Assembly (NCBI GenBank): GCA_963377175.1
Contig: CAUJNA010000580.1
Location: 982,347 to 1,046,346, forward strand
Direction: 5' to 3'
From: Effrenium voratum
Lineage: Eukaryota; Sar; Dinophyceae; Suessiales; Symbiodiniaceae
DNA: 64,000 nt
Made by a program: the position numbers and the translations under genes. This document shows positions 11,827 through 23,552 of the stretch, one piece after another; the stretch's first letter is position 1, and every line of letters starts with the position of its first letter. Under the pieces are notes generated by a model. That model was not told the origin of the DNA, ran no database searches, and saw only the letters and a program-made list of their open reading frames with translations.

Positions 11827-11991
11827 CCTCAGGGCCGCCCCGGAGCCTATCTGGGCTGAGACCCCAGAGCTTTCAGCTGTTGGGGAAAAAAAAGACGGGG
11901 GGGGGTTAAAGAAAGTGGAAGGACTGACAGGTAAAAAAGTGAGGAAGGAGAAAAAACGGAGGATGGGAACAACGGGAGAAGAAGGACAAAA

Positions 11992-12155
11992 AGGTGGGTC
12001 TTGACCTGTCCATTTTTGTTTATCAAAACGGGGGAAAAGCAGATGAAGAAAACGAGGGGGTAAAAAGATAAAAGGTGGTTTTGGCCTGTCTAATTTTGAT
12101 CAAAGCGAGGGGAAAGCAGATGGGAAAGAAGGTGGTTTTGACCTGTCCGAGTTTG
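11992..12155. repeat. three diverged tandem copies of a roughly 65-bp unit
   Basis: Each copy has GGTGGnTTTGnCCTGTC followed by AAAGCAGATG. Non-coding. Confidence 0.6.
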
Positions 12156-12263
12156 AAACTTCATCTCGGCGTTTGTTTGTCTCAAACCCACAAAAAGGAC
12201 TTGGACGCCGCGGTGTCTGAGTTGCCACTCCTGCGGTACTGTTGCTGTTTCTGCGACAGACAG

Positions 12264-12311
12264 GAAGCGGACGGACGGACGCACAGACAGAGAGACAGAC
12301 AGACAGACACA
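12264..12311. repeat. GACA/GACG microsatellite
   Basis: Short run of GACG and AGAC repeats immediately before an inverted-repeat element. Confidence 0.75.
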
Positions 12312-12446
12312 TGAGTCACAATCAAAACCCGGTATTAAAATGGTTGACCTAGAACCATGTAAAGACTTAAGAAGGCGGCCGCAGCTATTTATAGTTGGGA
12401 TTGTCCCGTACTAACCTTCATCTACCCAGGTTTTGATTGTGGCTCA
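12312..12446. repeat. inverted-repeat element, family D (copy 1)
   Basis: 135 bp. The left end TGAGTCACAATCAAAACC is complementary to the right end GGTTTTGATTGTGGCTCA with one mismatch in 18. The interior has GGTATTAAAATGGTTGACC, AAGAAGGCGG and CTAACCTTCATCTACC. Three more copies occur in the window (13501, 27088, 48212). Non-autonomous MITE or introner type. Confidence 0.85.
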
Positions 12447-13500
12447 CATCAAGCTCCTGTCTCACCTTTGTCCGCTGAGGCACATCTGTCCTCTTGCATC
12501 AATCACCTTGATCTCTTGGTCCTGGACAGTAGCCCCACCTCAGCACACGCAGTCGGCCAAAAAGGTGACAGACCCACTGAAGGCACTGAACTTGGAAGGC
12601 CCTTCTTGGGATGGCATGAACCACAACTGCCGCACCTCTTGAAGTTTCACTAGGTTTCAAACCACATTGAACCTACATCCACAGCACGCAGTACACCCAA
12701 AAAAGCACCAGTCTGAAACCTGAACACTCAATTGTAGAGAAGCGTTATACCCCCCAACACATCGTTTGGCTCTTCTTTCACGCACAGCTTCCATCCACCC
12801 AATCGACCCATCAGACCTCCAGTCGTAGAGAAGAACTGCCCCAAGAAGTCTTTGGGCCAGGAAGCGGAAAAAACGGGCCCGCCCTCCAAAATGGCGGAAA
12901 CACGCCATTTCGGAAGGGGTGGGCCAAAGGGTGTGGACCAAAGGCACCTCTGAGTGGATCATCCCACATCTCTCCGTGTGGACTTGGGTGCTCTTTTTGG
13001 AGTTGGTACCCAAGCAATTGGTGGGTTCACGGGAAAACCGACAGAAACAACCTTGCGCTATGTTGGCTCCGAATCCGAAAAGACGAGCCACCCCTCAAAA
13101 TGGCCTCCGTGCTCCTTTTGCTTTCCTGTTAAACCAACCCCACAAAAGGCTACCCACCCAGGAAAAAAAAAAAGAGACCCTGCTCATCCCTTTAGGACAA
13201 CCACCCACCCGAAAAAGAAAAAAAAAGGAAGGAGAAAAAAAAACGAGCGTGCCACCCATTTGAGTTTGGATGTTGGGATTTTGTCAGGCTTTTGCTTGCA
13301 GACTCGCTCAGTGCAACTAAGTGCGCGGCGCTTTCTTCTTTCTGTTTTCTCTTTTTTGTTTATACTTTTGCTTGGGGGGGGTGAGTGTGTCAGGCCCCAA
13401 GGGCAGCAAAGTACACAGTTGTCCTTGTGGTTTCCAACAAAAACAAAGGCCAGCCCCAAAACGACCTCAAAAAAGTGCTTCGAGCCACCCAAATCCGAGT

Positions 13501-13638
13501 TGAGTCATAATCAAAACCCGGTACTAAAATGGTCGACCCGGAACCCTTTAAAGAATTAAGAATGCGGAGATCTGCAGCCAATTATGGTTGAGATTGTACC
13601 TTGCTAACCTTCATCTACCCGGGTTTGATTGTGGCTCA
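13501..13638. repeat. inverted-repeat element, family D (copy 2)
   Basis: 138 bp, the same ends and interior blocks as the copy at 12312, with scattered substitutions. About 1.2 kb separates the two copies. Confidence 0.85.
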
Positions 13639-13854
13639 GGTTGTCCAACTCCGAAAAACCAAGGGGCACGCACCTTCAGAGATTTGCAGGGGCGCTTTGG
13701 ACATCATCATGGTGGGAGTTGTGTGGCTCAGTTTGGAGCTTGGCTCATCATTGTGGAAGCCCTGATGTTAAAGAAAAAAAGAAGTGACAAGAAAAACCAC
13801 CCACCCAAATTGTTGCAGACAAATTCCCACTGGAGTTCGGCTTTTTCCTTGTAG

Positions 13855-14000
13855 GAAGGGCTGCGGCCGGCCGTTGGGCGGCCGCTTCTTCGGTCCGGGG
13901 GGCTGTTGTGCGCCGAGGGGTCCGAGTTGATCTGCGCCATGGAGGGCGGCGGCTTCAGCGCCGCGAGGCTCGTGGGCGCCGGGCCGCTCGGCGCCTCTCA
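13855..14000 (+). CDS. candidate coding exon, unknown product
   Basis: A GC-rich block between AT-rich flanks. It is preceded by a strong acceptor (pyrimidine tract then CCTTGTAG) and followed by a donor-like CTCAG/GGTGGG. The open frame reads LLCAEGSELICAMEGGGF and SAARLVGAGPLGASQ. No family is recognised. The opposite strand also has an open frame starting at an ATG (13938-13940), which could be an N-terminal exon of the DEAD-box gene, but that reading lacks a good donor. Confidence 0.35.
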
Positions 14001-14062
14001 GGGTGGGTTTGGGTTTGGGGGGGGTGGGGGTTTGGGGGGGGTTTGGGGGGGGGTTGGGGGCG

Positions 14063-14091
14063 CGGGTTTAGGGTTTAGGGTTTAGGGTTTT
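14063..14091. repeat. short interstitial telomere-like tract (TTTAGGG)
   Basis: About three consecutive copies of TTTAGGG inside a longer G-rich stretch (14003-14100). TTTAGGG is the telomere unit reported for dinoflagellates and plants. This is too short to be a chromosome end. Confidence 0.7.
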
Positions 14092-14100
14092 GGGGGTGGG

Positions 14101-16414
14101 TTGGCGTGGGTGGGTTGTGGGGAAGGAGAACGGAAGGAAAACGCCAAACAGAGCAGAGAGAGGGAAGAGCAGAGAGAAGGGCGGAGCAACATCAATGCAA
14201 GAAAACCAGAAAATCAGGACGCAAAGAAACTCAAGAAACAAGAACAAGGGCATGGAGAATTGGGTAAGCTTAGAGCAAAAGCAAACGGGGGAATTCCGAA
14301 GTCTCTGCGGAGCAGCATTGTCGCTTGCATTGTCAGTCGCCTGAGCCACTGTCAACATGGAAGAAGGAGCCAAAAAGTCTCTCGGCGTTCTTCGGGAATT
14401 TCAGCGAGTCTTCCATGACCTTCTCAAGTTAACCATGAGACAACGGCATGTTGACCGAAGCTCAGCTACATCCTGCACTGCCTGTGCTATGGTTCAGCAG
14501 AATGCATCAGGACTTTGAGCTTCGCGACAGGCAAAGTTCGAATCGTTTCACCTCATAAAACTCGATTGCAAAATCGCGCGATTCGCACTCTGACTCGCGG
14601 TGTGAAGGGCGCACAAGGGAAACCACCTGTCACGCCAACACCATTGCAGCAGGTTGTCTTCTTTGTTTGGGGGTCGATAAAGGGCGAGCTCAGTGTGGGC
14701 CTTGGGATGTTGAGGTCGAGCTCTTCCCATCGCGGCAGGAACAGGTTCTTGAGTGGACGGGAAGGTGCCAAAAACTGGCACCCCTCCAGGGCGAGATGGT
14801 GTCTTTCATGACTGATTTCCAACTGTGAAAATCAATGAGAATCAGTTTCCACACGACCGGTTTGAGAGAGAGAACCAACATGGCACCCACCACTTGGAGA
14901 GTTTTGCCTCGGCATTCCATTTGCGCCTGCGCCACTCCCCTGCGATTCGGCCCCTCGCCTTGAACGTCCCCACTGGCTCGCTGCGGCTGGGGCCATCATC
15001 CCCTGAGTTGGGGGGGCATTTGGCTTTCCGGCGTTCGCTTCCTGTTTGCGTTTGGCTTCCTGACGGGTACCCGGTACCTTTCACAACCATCCGTACCGAA
15101 CTATATTTATGCCTGCTTCATCAAGCTTGAATGGGTCTGTGCCAAGCCAAAGCTCAAGTTTTGGTTCCAAGCTTCGGTGCACCTCCCTTTGAAACCGTCC
15201 GCGTTCCGGTGTCCCTAGTTTTGCAACAGCCAATGGAGGTCCCCCAAGAATCATTCGGCATCGACCCCCCTCGGCTGTGAGTGTCCTCGGCAGTTTCCAT
15301 GAAGCCTACTCGGTAGCCATGAGACGTGGTTACCATGCCTCCCATTATCAGGACAGATTGTCTTCCAAGTCCCCTCAATTTCCTTCAGGACCTCTATGAC
15401 ATTGAACTAATGCCAAGCAAACTAACCAGTCTTACAGAGGCAAATGTTCTTCATGTGGACGACACCGCTCGCGACAAAAACTCCCCCCAGTTCTCACCGA
15501 AAGCTTCAACGCCCTTCGATATTGCGCATATCGATCCACCAAATTTCGAGGTTGTCTCCATCAAACCAAACAGCGCCATCATTTTGCCAATGTCAACAAA
15601 CCCCGCTGCTCGAAACTTGGCCATCCGACCGCAAACACACGGTTGACAATATGCTCATGGCTCATGTTTGCATTTCTTCATCGCTCAGCCACTGAAGCAC
15701 TTTCATATTAGGGACATGCACCAGGAGTATCATGGCAAGATCGTGCCATGGTCGTCTGATCTGCTCTTGTGCATGTGGCTCGTGCTCATGCAGCTGCCGT
15801 CCTCGTCTTGGTACCCCACTCACGAGCTGATTAGTGTGTGTGTGTGTGTGTGTGTCCGTTTTTGGGGTCGTTCAGGCACAAATCGAGTCAGCGTGGACAC
15901 CTTGGTTTGCGGCTCACATGCTCCGAAGCCCCGGTGTGCATAAAGCGCTCGAGGCCCTGTCAACATACAGAAAATACCGCTCCGGCCGCCATTTTTGCAG
16001 ACAGCCCTGGTTGAAGTTGGCTTCGTGAAAAAGGGCTGGCCTGCGTGTGGGCTTTCAGCATCGCTTTCATAGCGACATGCTGCTTCTTAAGGATGGCGTT
16101 TCTTGAAAGTGTTCAAAACACCGCGCAGGCCATGTATTTTATTTCAAGAGTCCAGACGATCCACTTGAAGTATGGCAGGAGACAACGAGAGAAAAAGCAA
16201 CTTCTTGACCGGTAATTGCTTCTAAACAATTACCGGAAAAGTACTGGCAAGAACGTGGTGAACTCATTGTGATGCCACAAAACACTGCTTTTCCTATGGT
16301 TTTTTCTGGCCGAAGCATCCATGATGAACTAGAATTGATGAACGCCTGGGCACCAGTTGTCCGTGGGGCGAAAATAAATTGTCGCCGATTTTGAGACACA
16401 CCCAATTTTTTCGC
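14101..16414. other. no gene recognised
   Basis: Mixed-composition sequence without supported exons. Contains a GT dinucleotide run at 15833-15856. Nothing else of note was seen. Confidence 0.4.
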
Positions 16415-16488
16415 CGAGCCGCCGTGGGAAAATCGGCACGCGGTGCCACGAGTACACCTGCCCCGCTTGAAGTCCCCGCACATCTCGC
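16415..16488 (-). CDS. exon with a CCCH zinc finger (RNA-binding protein)
   Basis: After the acceptor CTGGCTCCAG, the frame reads GEMCGDFKRGRCTRGTACR then FSHGG. This is a C-x7-C-x5-C-x3-H zinc finger of the type that binds single-stranded RNA in splicing and mRNA-decay factors. A GC donor is possible at CGGCTCG/GCGAAA. It probably belongs with the Gly-rich and Ala-rich exons just upstream (16840-17220), and perhaps with the Arg/Ser-rich exon at 19.8 kb. Confidence 0.6.
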
Positions 16489-16839
16489 CTGGAGCCAGAA
16501 GATTCATGGTCAGCGGAGGCTGAACACACAAAATGGGACGGTTTCCAAAAAGGGCTATGGGTGTTCATTATCCCATGGAGGAGAAACCTTCGATATGTGT
16601 GATTGTTGGTCTGTCTGTTTGTTTCTTGTGTTTTTGTTTTTTTTTTTGTATTTTTTGGAGCAACCTGAATCTTGAGCACTTCCCGAATTGTGGTTGGCTT
16701 CTGCGAGCGCAACCGCTGGCCAAAAAACACGCTCAAGCGTCCTCTCTGCAACCCCATATCAACCCCTTGGTTCCTATGGAGCCGAGTCCTTTGCATGACA
16801 GATTCGCCAGGTGTCAATGACAGATTCGCGGCCCGGCGC

Positions 16840-16932
16840 CACAAAAGGGAATCCCGTCGCCCCACCTTTTCCCGCCTCCGCCTCCTCCGCCTCCTCCGCC
16901 AAAGCGGGGGCCACCACCACCACCGCCATAGC
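16840..16932 (-). CDS. Gly-rich exon, probably of the same RNA-binding protein
   Basis: The acceptor TTTTGGCAG is followed by GYGGGGGGPRFGGGGG, a longer glycine run, then KRWGDGIPFCGAGPRIC. Gly/Arg-rich tails are common in RNA-binding proteins. The donor is unclear. It lies 350 bp upstream of the CCCH exon on the same strand. Low sequence complexity makes the call less secure. Confidence 0.45.
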
Positions 16933-17103
16933 CTGCCAAAAGCGCGAGAAGAAGAGTGTGCACCGCGCCTTAAAGCGACATCTTCCCCTCCACCCCCCCG
17001 CCCCCCACTTCTTTCTTGGTACATTTTTGTGGAAACCCGTCAAAGGGAACATAACAAGAAACAGCCCACCCTTTTGCACATCAAAGTCGGGGCCCTCCAA
17101 AAC

Positions 17104-17220
17104 ATTCCGCAGGTCCTCCGACGCCGTGTCCCAACTCCCCGCCTCCGCCTCCGCCTCCGCGGGGGGGGCTGCGACGGCGGCGGCTGGGGCTGCGGCGGCG
17201 CCGGCTGGGGCTGCGCCGGC
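17104..17220 (-). CDS. Ala-rich exon, probably of the same gene
   Basis: 117 bp (39 codons) between acceptor GTGCCAG and donor GGAAT/GTTTTG. Reads AGAAPAGAAAAPAAAVAAPP then EAEAGSWDTASEDLRN. A repeat of family C lies just upstream. It could be chance in a GCC-rich repeat, but the flanking splice signals and the non-repetitive end support an exon. Confidence 0.4.
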
Positions 17221-17286
17221 CTGGCACGAACAAACACGTCTCAGGTCTCACGGGACGCGAAAGAAACGCCAACCTTGGCTGGAATT

Positions 17287-17390
17287 AGGACCCCAGCAAA
17301 AAATGTTTTGTTGTTTGCCTGGTTAGTGGAAAACAAAGGGAACCCCAAAAAAGCAAAAAAATGAAAAATGGAAGTAATTCTGGGGAAGTA
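17287..17390. repeat. intron-associated repeat, family C (copy 2)
   Basis: Matches 10468-10572 from AGGACCCCAGCAAAAAATG to ATTCTGGGGAAGT. It is followed by GTAGAGAGGCTAGAATAAGG, which recurs in altered form at 46932-46951. Confidence 0.65.
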
Positions 17391-17439
17391 GAGAGGCTAG
17401 AATAAGGGTGCCCTTTTTTTATGTTGTCTAGTACGTTTT

Positions 17440-19784
17440 GCCACCTACCAAGAAAACGCTTATCTTTAGCGCCCATTTGACACCCCATTCTAATCCCCCA
17501 AACACAATTACCATGTACCTGCCACTCAGCCAAGAATTGCCCTACAGGTTCCCCATCTGGAAACCTACCTTTGGCACAAATCCCACAGGTTGCTGGCCCA
17601 AGAATAAAACAGATTCCAAACGGCGCAGCACAAAGCAATACTCTACCAATTCTGAATAAATCTGGCAAATGACGAGTGAGAAGCTAAATAATTGTTGTCG
17701 GGGATTTAAAAATAAAAAATAAAAATAAAATAAAACGACCCCATCAATCTCACGTACCGCCAAGGGGTATGAGTTCATGAGACAAGTAGTTGCTCATGAT
17801 AATCGCGACAAGCAATTGGCAACGTGAGTTGACACCGTGGCGAAGGAATCAAAAATCCACAGCGCATTGTACCGCACAACAGTTGCTAAATGGCACCCAA
17901 AGAATCCAAAGCAAGCAGCCATGCGCTGCACAAATGAAGCATGAAATCTGCGCCCACGTGCCCTTGCCCTCGATACCCCTGGCTCACATGGTTTGTCTCA
18001 GTAATTCCCGGACATGGATGATTCTGGGGCACATTCTCCCGAAGGGTGCCAGAAAAAGACACTTTCGCGTGCACCGCTGCACCGCTGCACCTCTGCGTCG
18101 GCTGCGGCGGCTCCGGCTCCGGCTGCGGCTACTGCGGCAATAGCAGTGCAGAGAGGGCGAGGGACAGCAGAGGGACACGGAGAGCCAGAGGGAGAGGGAG
18201 AGGGAGAGAGATAGGGAGGGAGGAGAGAGGGAGTGCCTGCTCCGTGGTGTATGGATTAGATAGGGCAAGCGAGAGATTGATGCATAAATAGCTTGGAGGT
18301 GGTTCTGACAAGCAAAAAACAATACCGAAACATCCCAATGGAGTCCATGACAGCGGAGGTCTCACGAGACATATGCTGATAGGTACGAGCAATCCAAAGC
18401 ACTACACGTTGTTGGAAAAGAAAAAAAGCGATTAACTTTGCCAGGCCAAAAACCCACAGCAGGAGGGGGAATAAATTTTGGAATGTGGATGTCTGAACAG
18501 TCGCTTGCAGGCACAAAGACTTCAGGAGTACCTTTCCAGGCGGAGGAGTTGTTCCCCAACATCCGCACGAGGCGTTGCAAGGGCATGGGGTGGTGACGCT
18601 CGTCGCCCGGTGGTGATTGGGGTCCGCTTGAAGATGTGCGCCTCAACCAATAAATTCACACCCAAACCACGCCCCAAGGCACGAACCAAGGCTGACCTGC
18701 AAAACAAAACAAACGGAAAGGAGAAGCGCGGTCAGCTGGCGCGCCTGCAAAAAACTCACCGGACTCCATATGGATCACGCTACCAGCATCCTCAAGGATG
18801 TTGCCAATCTGCAACCCAAGTGGCGTGCAAGCACAGCTTACCTATGTACTGGCAACCCATTCATCCGGGCCCAAGCCAGCGCTGACACGTTGGTCGCACA
18901 GGTGGGACGAACCGCACCGGGCCCGACACTTCTCAGCTTCTCTCTCGTGCCGAGTTCCGTACCGATCGGCTGGCCCTTGCAGCACAACCCCAGCCCTTCC
19001 CGAAAAGCCCGGAGATTCCCTGTAGACCGCAGGCCTTTTGCTGGAACTGGAGCTGCGCTTCCTGGACGCGAAAATCGTGCGTGAAGCTCTGCCCAAAGTA
19101 GCCATCGATCTTTTCTCAGATCTTGGGGCCTTGACAAGAATCGCCGCCATTGCGGTGGTAGCATGTCTGGCCGGCCCACTCACACAACACTGCAATGACA
19201 CTTGGAGGCCCCGCTTTGCATCCTTCTTGGCTGCAGCAAAGCGTGTCAGGAGACGTAGATGGAACTTGAGCAACGAACAACTCGAAGCAGACCCTTTCCA
19301 GCTTTCGGGGCAACTAAAAGGCTTATCTGTACAGACTAATGTTGTCGACTACGCAAAACGACATGCCTTGCTACCACATTCGCGCTTCTAAAATCGACGT
19401 GTAAATAGACACCAGACGGCATGAGTGTAGCTAATACTAGGGCCTCGAGGCTGTCAAGGATCGCCTCTTCAGGCCCCTTGCATACACTCCCTACAAAAGG
19501 GTATGGCTACTCTTGGGGTTAAGGGTAGCGAAGGGCAAACCATTCGGGGTTGATCAAAAGGTCCTTTACATAGGATGACCATTGGTTGCAAAATCACAAA
19601 GATTTGATATTTCAACCACATGAGAAATATAACCCATGGTCAGAACTGGGGGCCCCAAGTGGAATATTCATCAACCCCCAAGTCTCAGAAAAGAACCCCA
19701 AAACTGGTGGTGGGTGTTTTCCTTTTGAAAACAAAACAGACAGGGATCAACCCCCGTTTCTTAGGCTCCTTTGAGAAACCCCAC
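17440..19784. other. no secure gene; short simple repeats
   Basis: Includes a GGCTCC/GCTGCG triplet-like stretch (18080-18140) and a GAGAGG purine tract (18150-18235). Several overlapping open frames at 18.8-19.4 kb on both strands were not convincing. Confidence 0.4.
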
Positions 19785-19893
19785 CTCTTCCCGCTCGCGC
19801 CTCCGTCGGCTGGGGCTCTTCTTCTTCCGGCTGGGGCTCCGGGACCTCCGCCGCCGTCCACAGAAAAATTTGGATGGGGCCCCGCTGAAGCGG
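19785..19893 (-). CDS. Arg/Ser-rich (RS domain) exon
   Basis: The minus strand reads GRRRRSRSPSRKKKSPSR followed by RRREREE and a GAAGAG/GTGGGG donor. RS domains occur in SR-type splicing factors and contact other splicing proteins and RNA. The 5' limit is uncertain (an acceptor CTTCAG lies near 19893). It may belong to the same transcript as the CCCH, Gly-rich and Ala-rich exons downstream, but this is inference from strand, spacing and theme. Confidence 0.5.
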
Positions 19894-20570
19894 GGCGTCG
19901 TCCTTCTTTTGGCGAGTCTTTTTTGGCCGTGCATTTTTTGGTCATGTTTCTGTTGGTCTGCGTTCTTGGCCGTGACTTGTTTTGTTTTTTTTGGTTAAAG
20001 GGTACCGCCCCATTCTTTGTTTGTTAAATCCCCCCAGTTTCAGGGGCCTTCTTTCTTGGCCGTGGCTTTTTTTGTTGTTACAGGGTACGCCCTGAAAAAT
20101 ATGTTTGAGTTTGCCCGCCAAGTCGGAGATTCACATGGAAGCAACACGAACGATCCTTTGCGAGAGGAATCTACTGCTTCGTGGACCGCTTTGTGGTTCC
20201 AGGTCAAGTTGCAGGAAAGTATGTAGCCTGTTGCAAATGCGGAAAAAACAGACGTTGGGAGTGGCTAGGGAAGATTCGCCCTCGCCTTGAAACTTCGCGG
20301 CTATTAGAACATTTGTCTCTGTGAACTCAAGGGAAGTTGCATCTTCTCCCGCCACGTCTGTTCATCTTTCGCCCTAAGCGAGCAACTGCGACCCTAAGGA
20401 TTCTCAATGAGACTTGGGCAAGTGACCAATGCCAAGATGTGCAGGGGGCAAAAGCTTTGCCGGGCAACCTTCCGAGAAAGGCAACACAAACGACTCGGGG
20501 CAAGATTGAACCAACTTGAAGTTGCAAAATACATCGACCGACCTACTCTCTATCCCACCACGGCACCTGC

Positions 20571-20651
20571 CAGAGGGTCCCTCCGGGAGGAAACTGATCT
20601 TACAGGTACCCTTCCCTCAGGTGCCATGTTAGTGAGAGGAAGGGTACCCAG
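20571..20651. repeat. inverted-repeat element, family E (copy 1)
   Basis: Contains the palindrome AGGTACCCTTCCCTC ... GAGAGGAAGGGTACC. The block GGGTCCC-TC, GGAAACTGATCTTACAGG and GCCATGTTAGTG also occurs, diverged, at 47304-47386. Confidence 0.55.
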
Positions 20652-20959
20652 GCGATTGGCGTGCATCCTTCTAGGGGTTGATTCTGGTTCCAACCATTTT
20701 TTCAGCCATCGTTCTTTTCAAAAACCGGATCTATTTCCCCAAGGTTTTTGGGTGGCTTTCTAGAAAGATTCGGATCGCTGGGTTGAGAATGGAATGGGAC
20801 AGGGCTGTGGGAAATGACCACTTCTGTGATACAACTAAAAAGGCTTCCCAAAACCCCCCATATAAAGGGGGAGATTCCCTTGCATCACAGAAGTGGAGAA
20901 AAGCCCCGAGTGATCCCACAACCCTGGAATTTACCCCAAAAGGAATCCCTACGACCAAA

Positions 20960-21060
20960 AGAAGTCGCACACCGCCGACCCATTGCGCCAGCCGCCAACC
21001 GAGCCCGGCACCCGCTGGAGCTGATCTTCTTCCCCCTGGCCTTCGCCTGGCCCGCGAGCT
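20960..21060 (-). CDS. possible exon, unknown product
   Basis: GC-rich block. One minus-strand frame reads GPGEGQGEEDQLQRVPG then WRNGSAVCDFFW, ending in a Cys-Asp-Phe-Phe start typical of some CCCH fingers. Splice limits are not clear and the rest of the finger was not found. Confidence 0.25.
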
Positions 21061-21479
21061 GAATTCGTGGCCCTTGGGGCTCCTGTTGCAACAACCCCAA
21101 GGTGCATCTTGTTGCAAAGGCTTGAGGTCTCCAAGGTTGCAACAACCAAAGTTGCAACCCTACAGGTTCATCTCAAAAAATGCTCTGCAAAGTTCCCTAC
21201 AGGCCGAAAGCAGATGGAAACAAAATCCCCTTTCGGCGGGTGGCAAAAAAAAGGGGGAGCTGTCGGCGTATGTTTAACCAAGTGTACTTTGAGAAGCACC
21301 CAAACAGCGATCTGCGCTTTTGCTCGGTGGCTAACCTTCCCCGTCCTTGAGCAAGGACGGATGTAGAAAGACTGCAGCAAGCACTCGATCGAAACAATGC
21401 CCCTGCACTGGCAGGTACATCAGAAGATCTCTAGACACAATCAGTAGTATCATGTTGCTCCTTACACATAGCATGAATA

Positions 21480-21722
21480 TGCAGCAGCTGCTGCTACAGC
21501 AGTAGCAGTAGCAGAAGCAGCAACAGCAGCAGAAGCAGAAGCAGCAGCAGGAGCAGTAGCAGTAGCGATTGCAGTAGCGATTGCAGTAGCGATTGCAGTA
21601 GGAGTAGGAGTAGGAGTAGTGATACTAGTGGCACTAATACAGCAGTAGTTGTTGTCGTAGTCGTAGTCGTAGTCGTAGTCGTAGTCGTAGTCGTAGTCGC
21701 AGTCGCAGTCGCAGTCGTAGTC

Positions 21723-21762
<40 letters not shown>

Positions 21763-21790
21763 CAATAGTAATAGTAATAATAATACTAGC
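21480..21790. repeat. CAG/TAG trinucleotide-rich tract
   Basis: Imperfect AGCAGC, GTAGGA, GTAGTC and GTAGTA repeats over about 300 bp. On the minus strand this yields runs of Thr or Leu in long spurious frames. Confidence 0.85.
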
Positions 21791-22345
21791 ACTTGTACCA
21801 GTACTGATGTTCTTGGCACTATTTTTACTAGCATTATTACCTTTCTTATCATAACCACCATTATCATTCTTAGCAGTATCGTCATTACCATCATTATTCG
21901 GAGTATTAGTGCCATGATTGCTTTTATTATGTGTATTGTTAGCAATAAAGACATGGACTGCTAATATATTATTGTTGTTGTCATCGTGATTAGCCTTGTC
22001 CCCATGAGTGTTGTCATCGTACATACATGTTGAGATTGGAACGAACTTTGGGAAGGACCGTCCGTCGGTGTATTCGGGAAAGACTGCAGTACTGGGAAAA
22101 CCTACTGGAAGATTGGGGCCACAGAAGTACTTGGGAAAAACAGCGGGAGCAGCAAAAACCCACAGGAAGGCCAGGGGGAGCCGGGTGATTTGGGGAAGGA
22201 CCACAGATCCAAGCAGTCCTCTAGACCTCCGCAAATAAGGATTTGCTGAAAACAATCAAAGGGTTTGGTTACCGGAAAATCTACAGGAAGTGGCCCCAAA
22301 GCACCGCAAATAAGCTGGCTTCCTGTAGAACTTCCTGTAACCCTT

Positions 22346-22396
22346 TGAAACAGGACCAAAACCTGCGTAACCCCTATTCAATTTTGAGCCACACCC
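22346..22396. repeat. inverted-repeat element, family B (partial copy)
   Basis: Has AGGACCAAAACCTGCGTAAC and ends TTTTGAGCCACACCC, as in the copy at 983-1076. The left part is missing or diverged. Confidence 0.45.
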
Positions 22397-22437
22397 AAAT
22401 AAGGATTTGCTGAACTGAAAACAAGGATGTTCCCGAC

Positions 22438-22554
22438 CTTGACGTTCCCGGCCTTGGCCTTGCCCTTGTCCCCGTTCACCTCCTTGATCTCCTCGGGTTC
22501 AGGCGCCATCTGGTGCTGCATCTGCTGCATGATCTGCCTGAGGTGCCGGTGGCG
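22438..22554 (-). CDS. candidate exon, Gln/Met-rich helix, unknown product
   Basis: 117 bp (39 codons). The frame reads RHRHLRQIMQQMQHQM then APEPEEIKEVNGDKGK and AKAGNVK, with donor GTCAAG/GTCGGG and an AG before CGCCACC. Amphipathic, probably helical, then charged. Same strand as the candidate exon at 23.6 kb and the RNA-binding-type exons below; possibly one long gene. Confidence 0.5.
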
Positions 22555-23364
22555 CTCAGCGGTCCAAGAAATTCTTAGGCAAAGCAAGGTTCCCCCAATT
22601 GGCTTCACAGAACTAAGTCTTCCAAAAAGGTCCTGGGAGCTTCCATGCTAGTCTGGGGGAGGGTACCCAATCAATGCGCAAGCAATTCTGGAGAGAAGCT
22701 CCTTCAAGAAGGCTCATTTTCTTTCTGAGTTGCGCATGCCGCCTTGCTCTTGGCAAGAGGTAAAGAGCCTTTACATGTCAAGCACGCATTACATGAATGA
22801 CAGCCGAATACAGGCAAGCTTGCCACATAGTACGTTGTTGCAGCCACGAAAAAAAGGGAATTGCGCCCGCAGCAATATTATCAGTCCAAATCCGAATTTG
22901 CAGTACGAGCCTGAAAATCAAACCGCAGTTAACATGATCAGATGCATGTGCAAGCAAACGCTGATGTGAGCGAACGTATAAAGTGTCGCAATAGGTCCTT
23001 TTTCTGCAAAAATGCCGTCCATAGACTCTGGAACACACACAGACACACATAATCCACGAACCTGGCCAGTCTTCCCGCGAGTAAACACAAAAGGACTCAC
23101 ACGCACAGGCACATCAAAATCAAACCCTAGTTGACCCTCTAACGGTGCAAACTGCATCAAACTCCATGACTGGCAAGCCAGGGACAACAAATTACTGTCC
23201 CCACTCCGAATCTCTCGCTTCCCTGCTCAACACTGGCCGGTGTTGTTCCCCTGCAGGCTCAGCTGGATACGCCATGCGATGAAACAGCTCTTCAGTCAGA
23301 ATTGCAAGGGCAACCGTAGCAATAACATCAATAACCGTAAAAATGACCACCCACCCCCAACCAA

Positions 23365-23520
23365 CCAACAAAGCCAACAACAACCACAACCGCCACCACG
23401 ACCACAACCACAACGGCAAACACAACCACAACCGCCACCACGACCACAACCACAAAGGCAAACACAACCGCAACCGCAACCACAACCGCAACCAGAACCA
23501 CCACCACCGCGGCCGCCGCC
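23365..23520. repeat. CAACCA/CCGCCA-rich minisatellite
   Basis: Repeats of CACAACCGCCACCACGACCA-like units. They abut the donor side of the exon at 23553-23696. Confidence 0.7.
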
Positions 23521-23552
23521 GCCGCCGACGCCGCCACCACCACGCCGGCCAC

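Noticed and set aside
18990..19391. Plus-strand frame with LELELRFLDAKIVREALPK
   Set aside because: Competing open frames on both strands, no domain and unclear splice sites.
21494..22255. 253-codon minus-strand frame with Thr and Leu runs
   Set aside because: Generated by the CAG/TAG trinucleotide tract.
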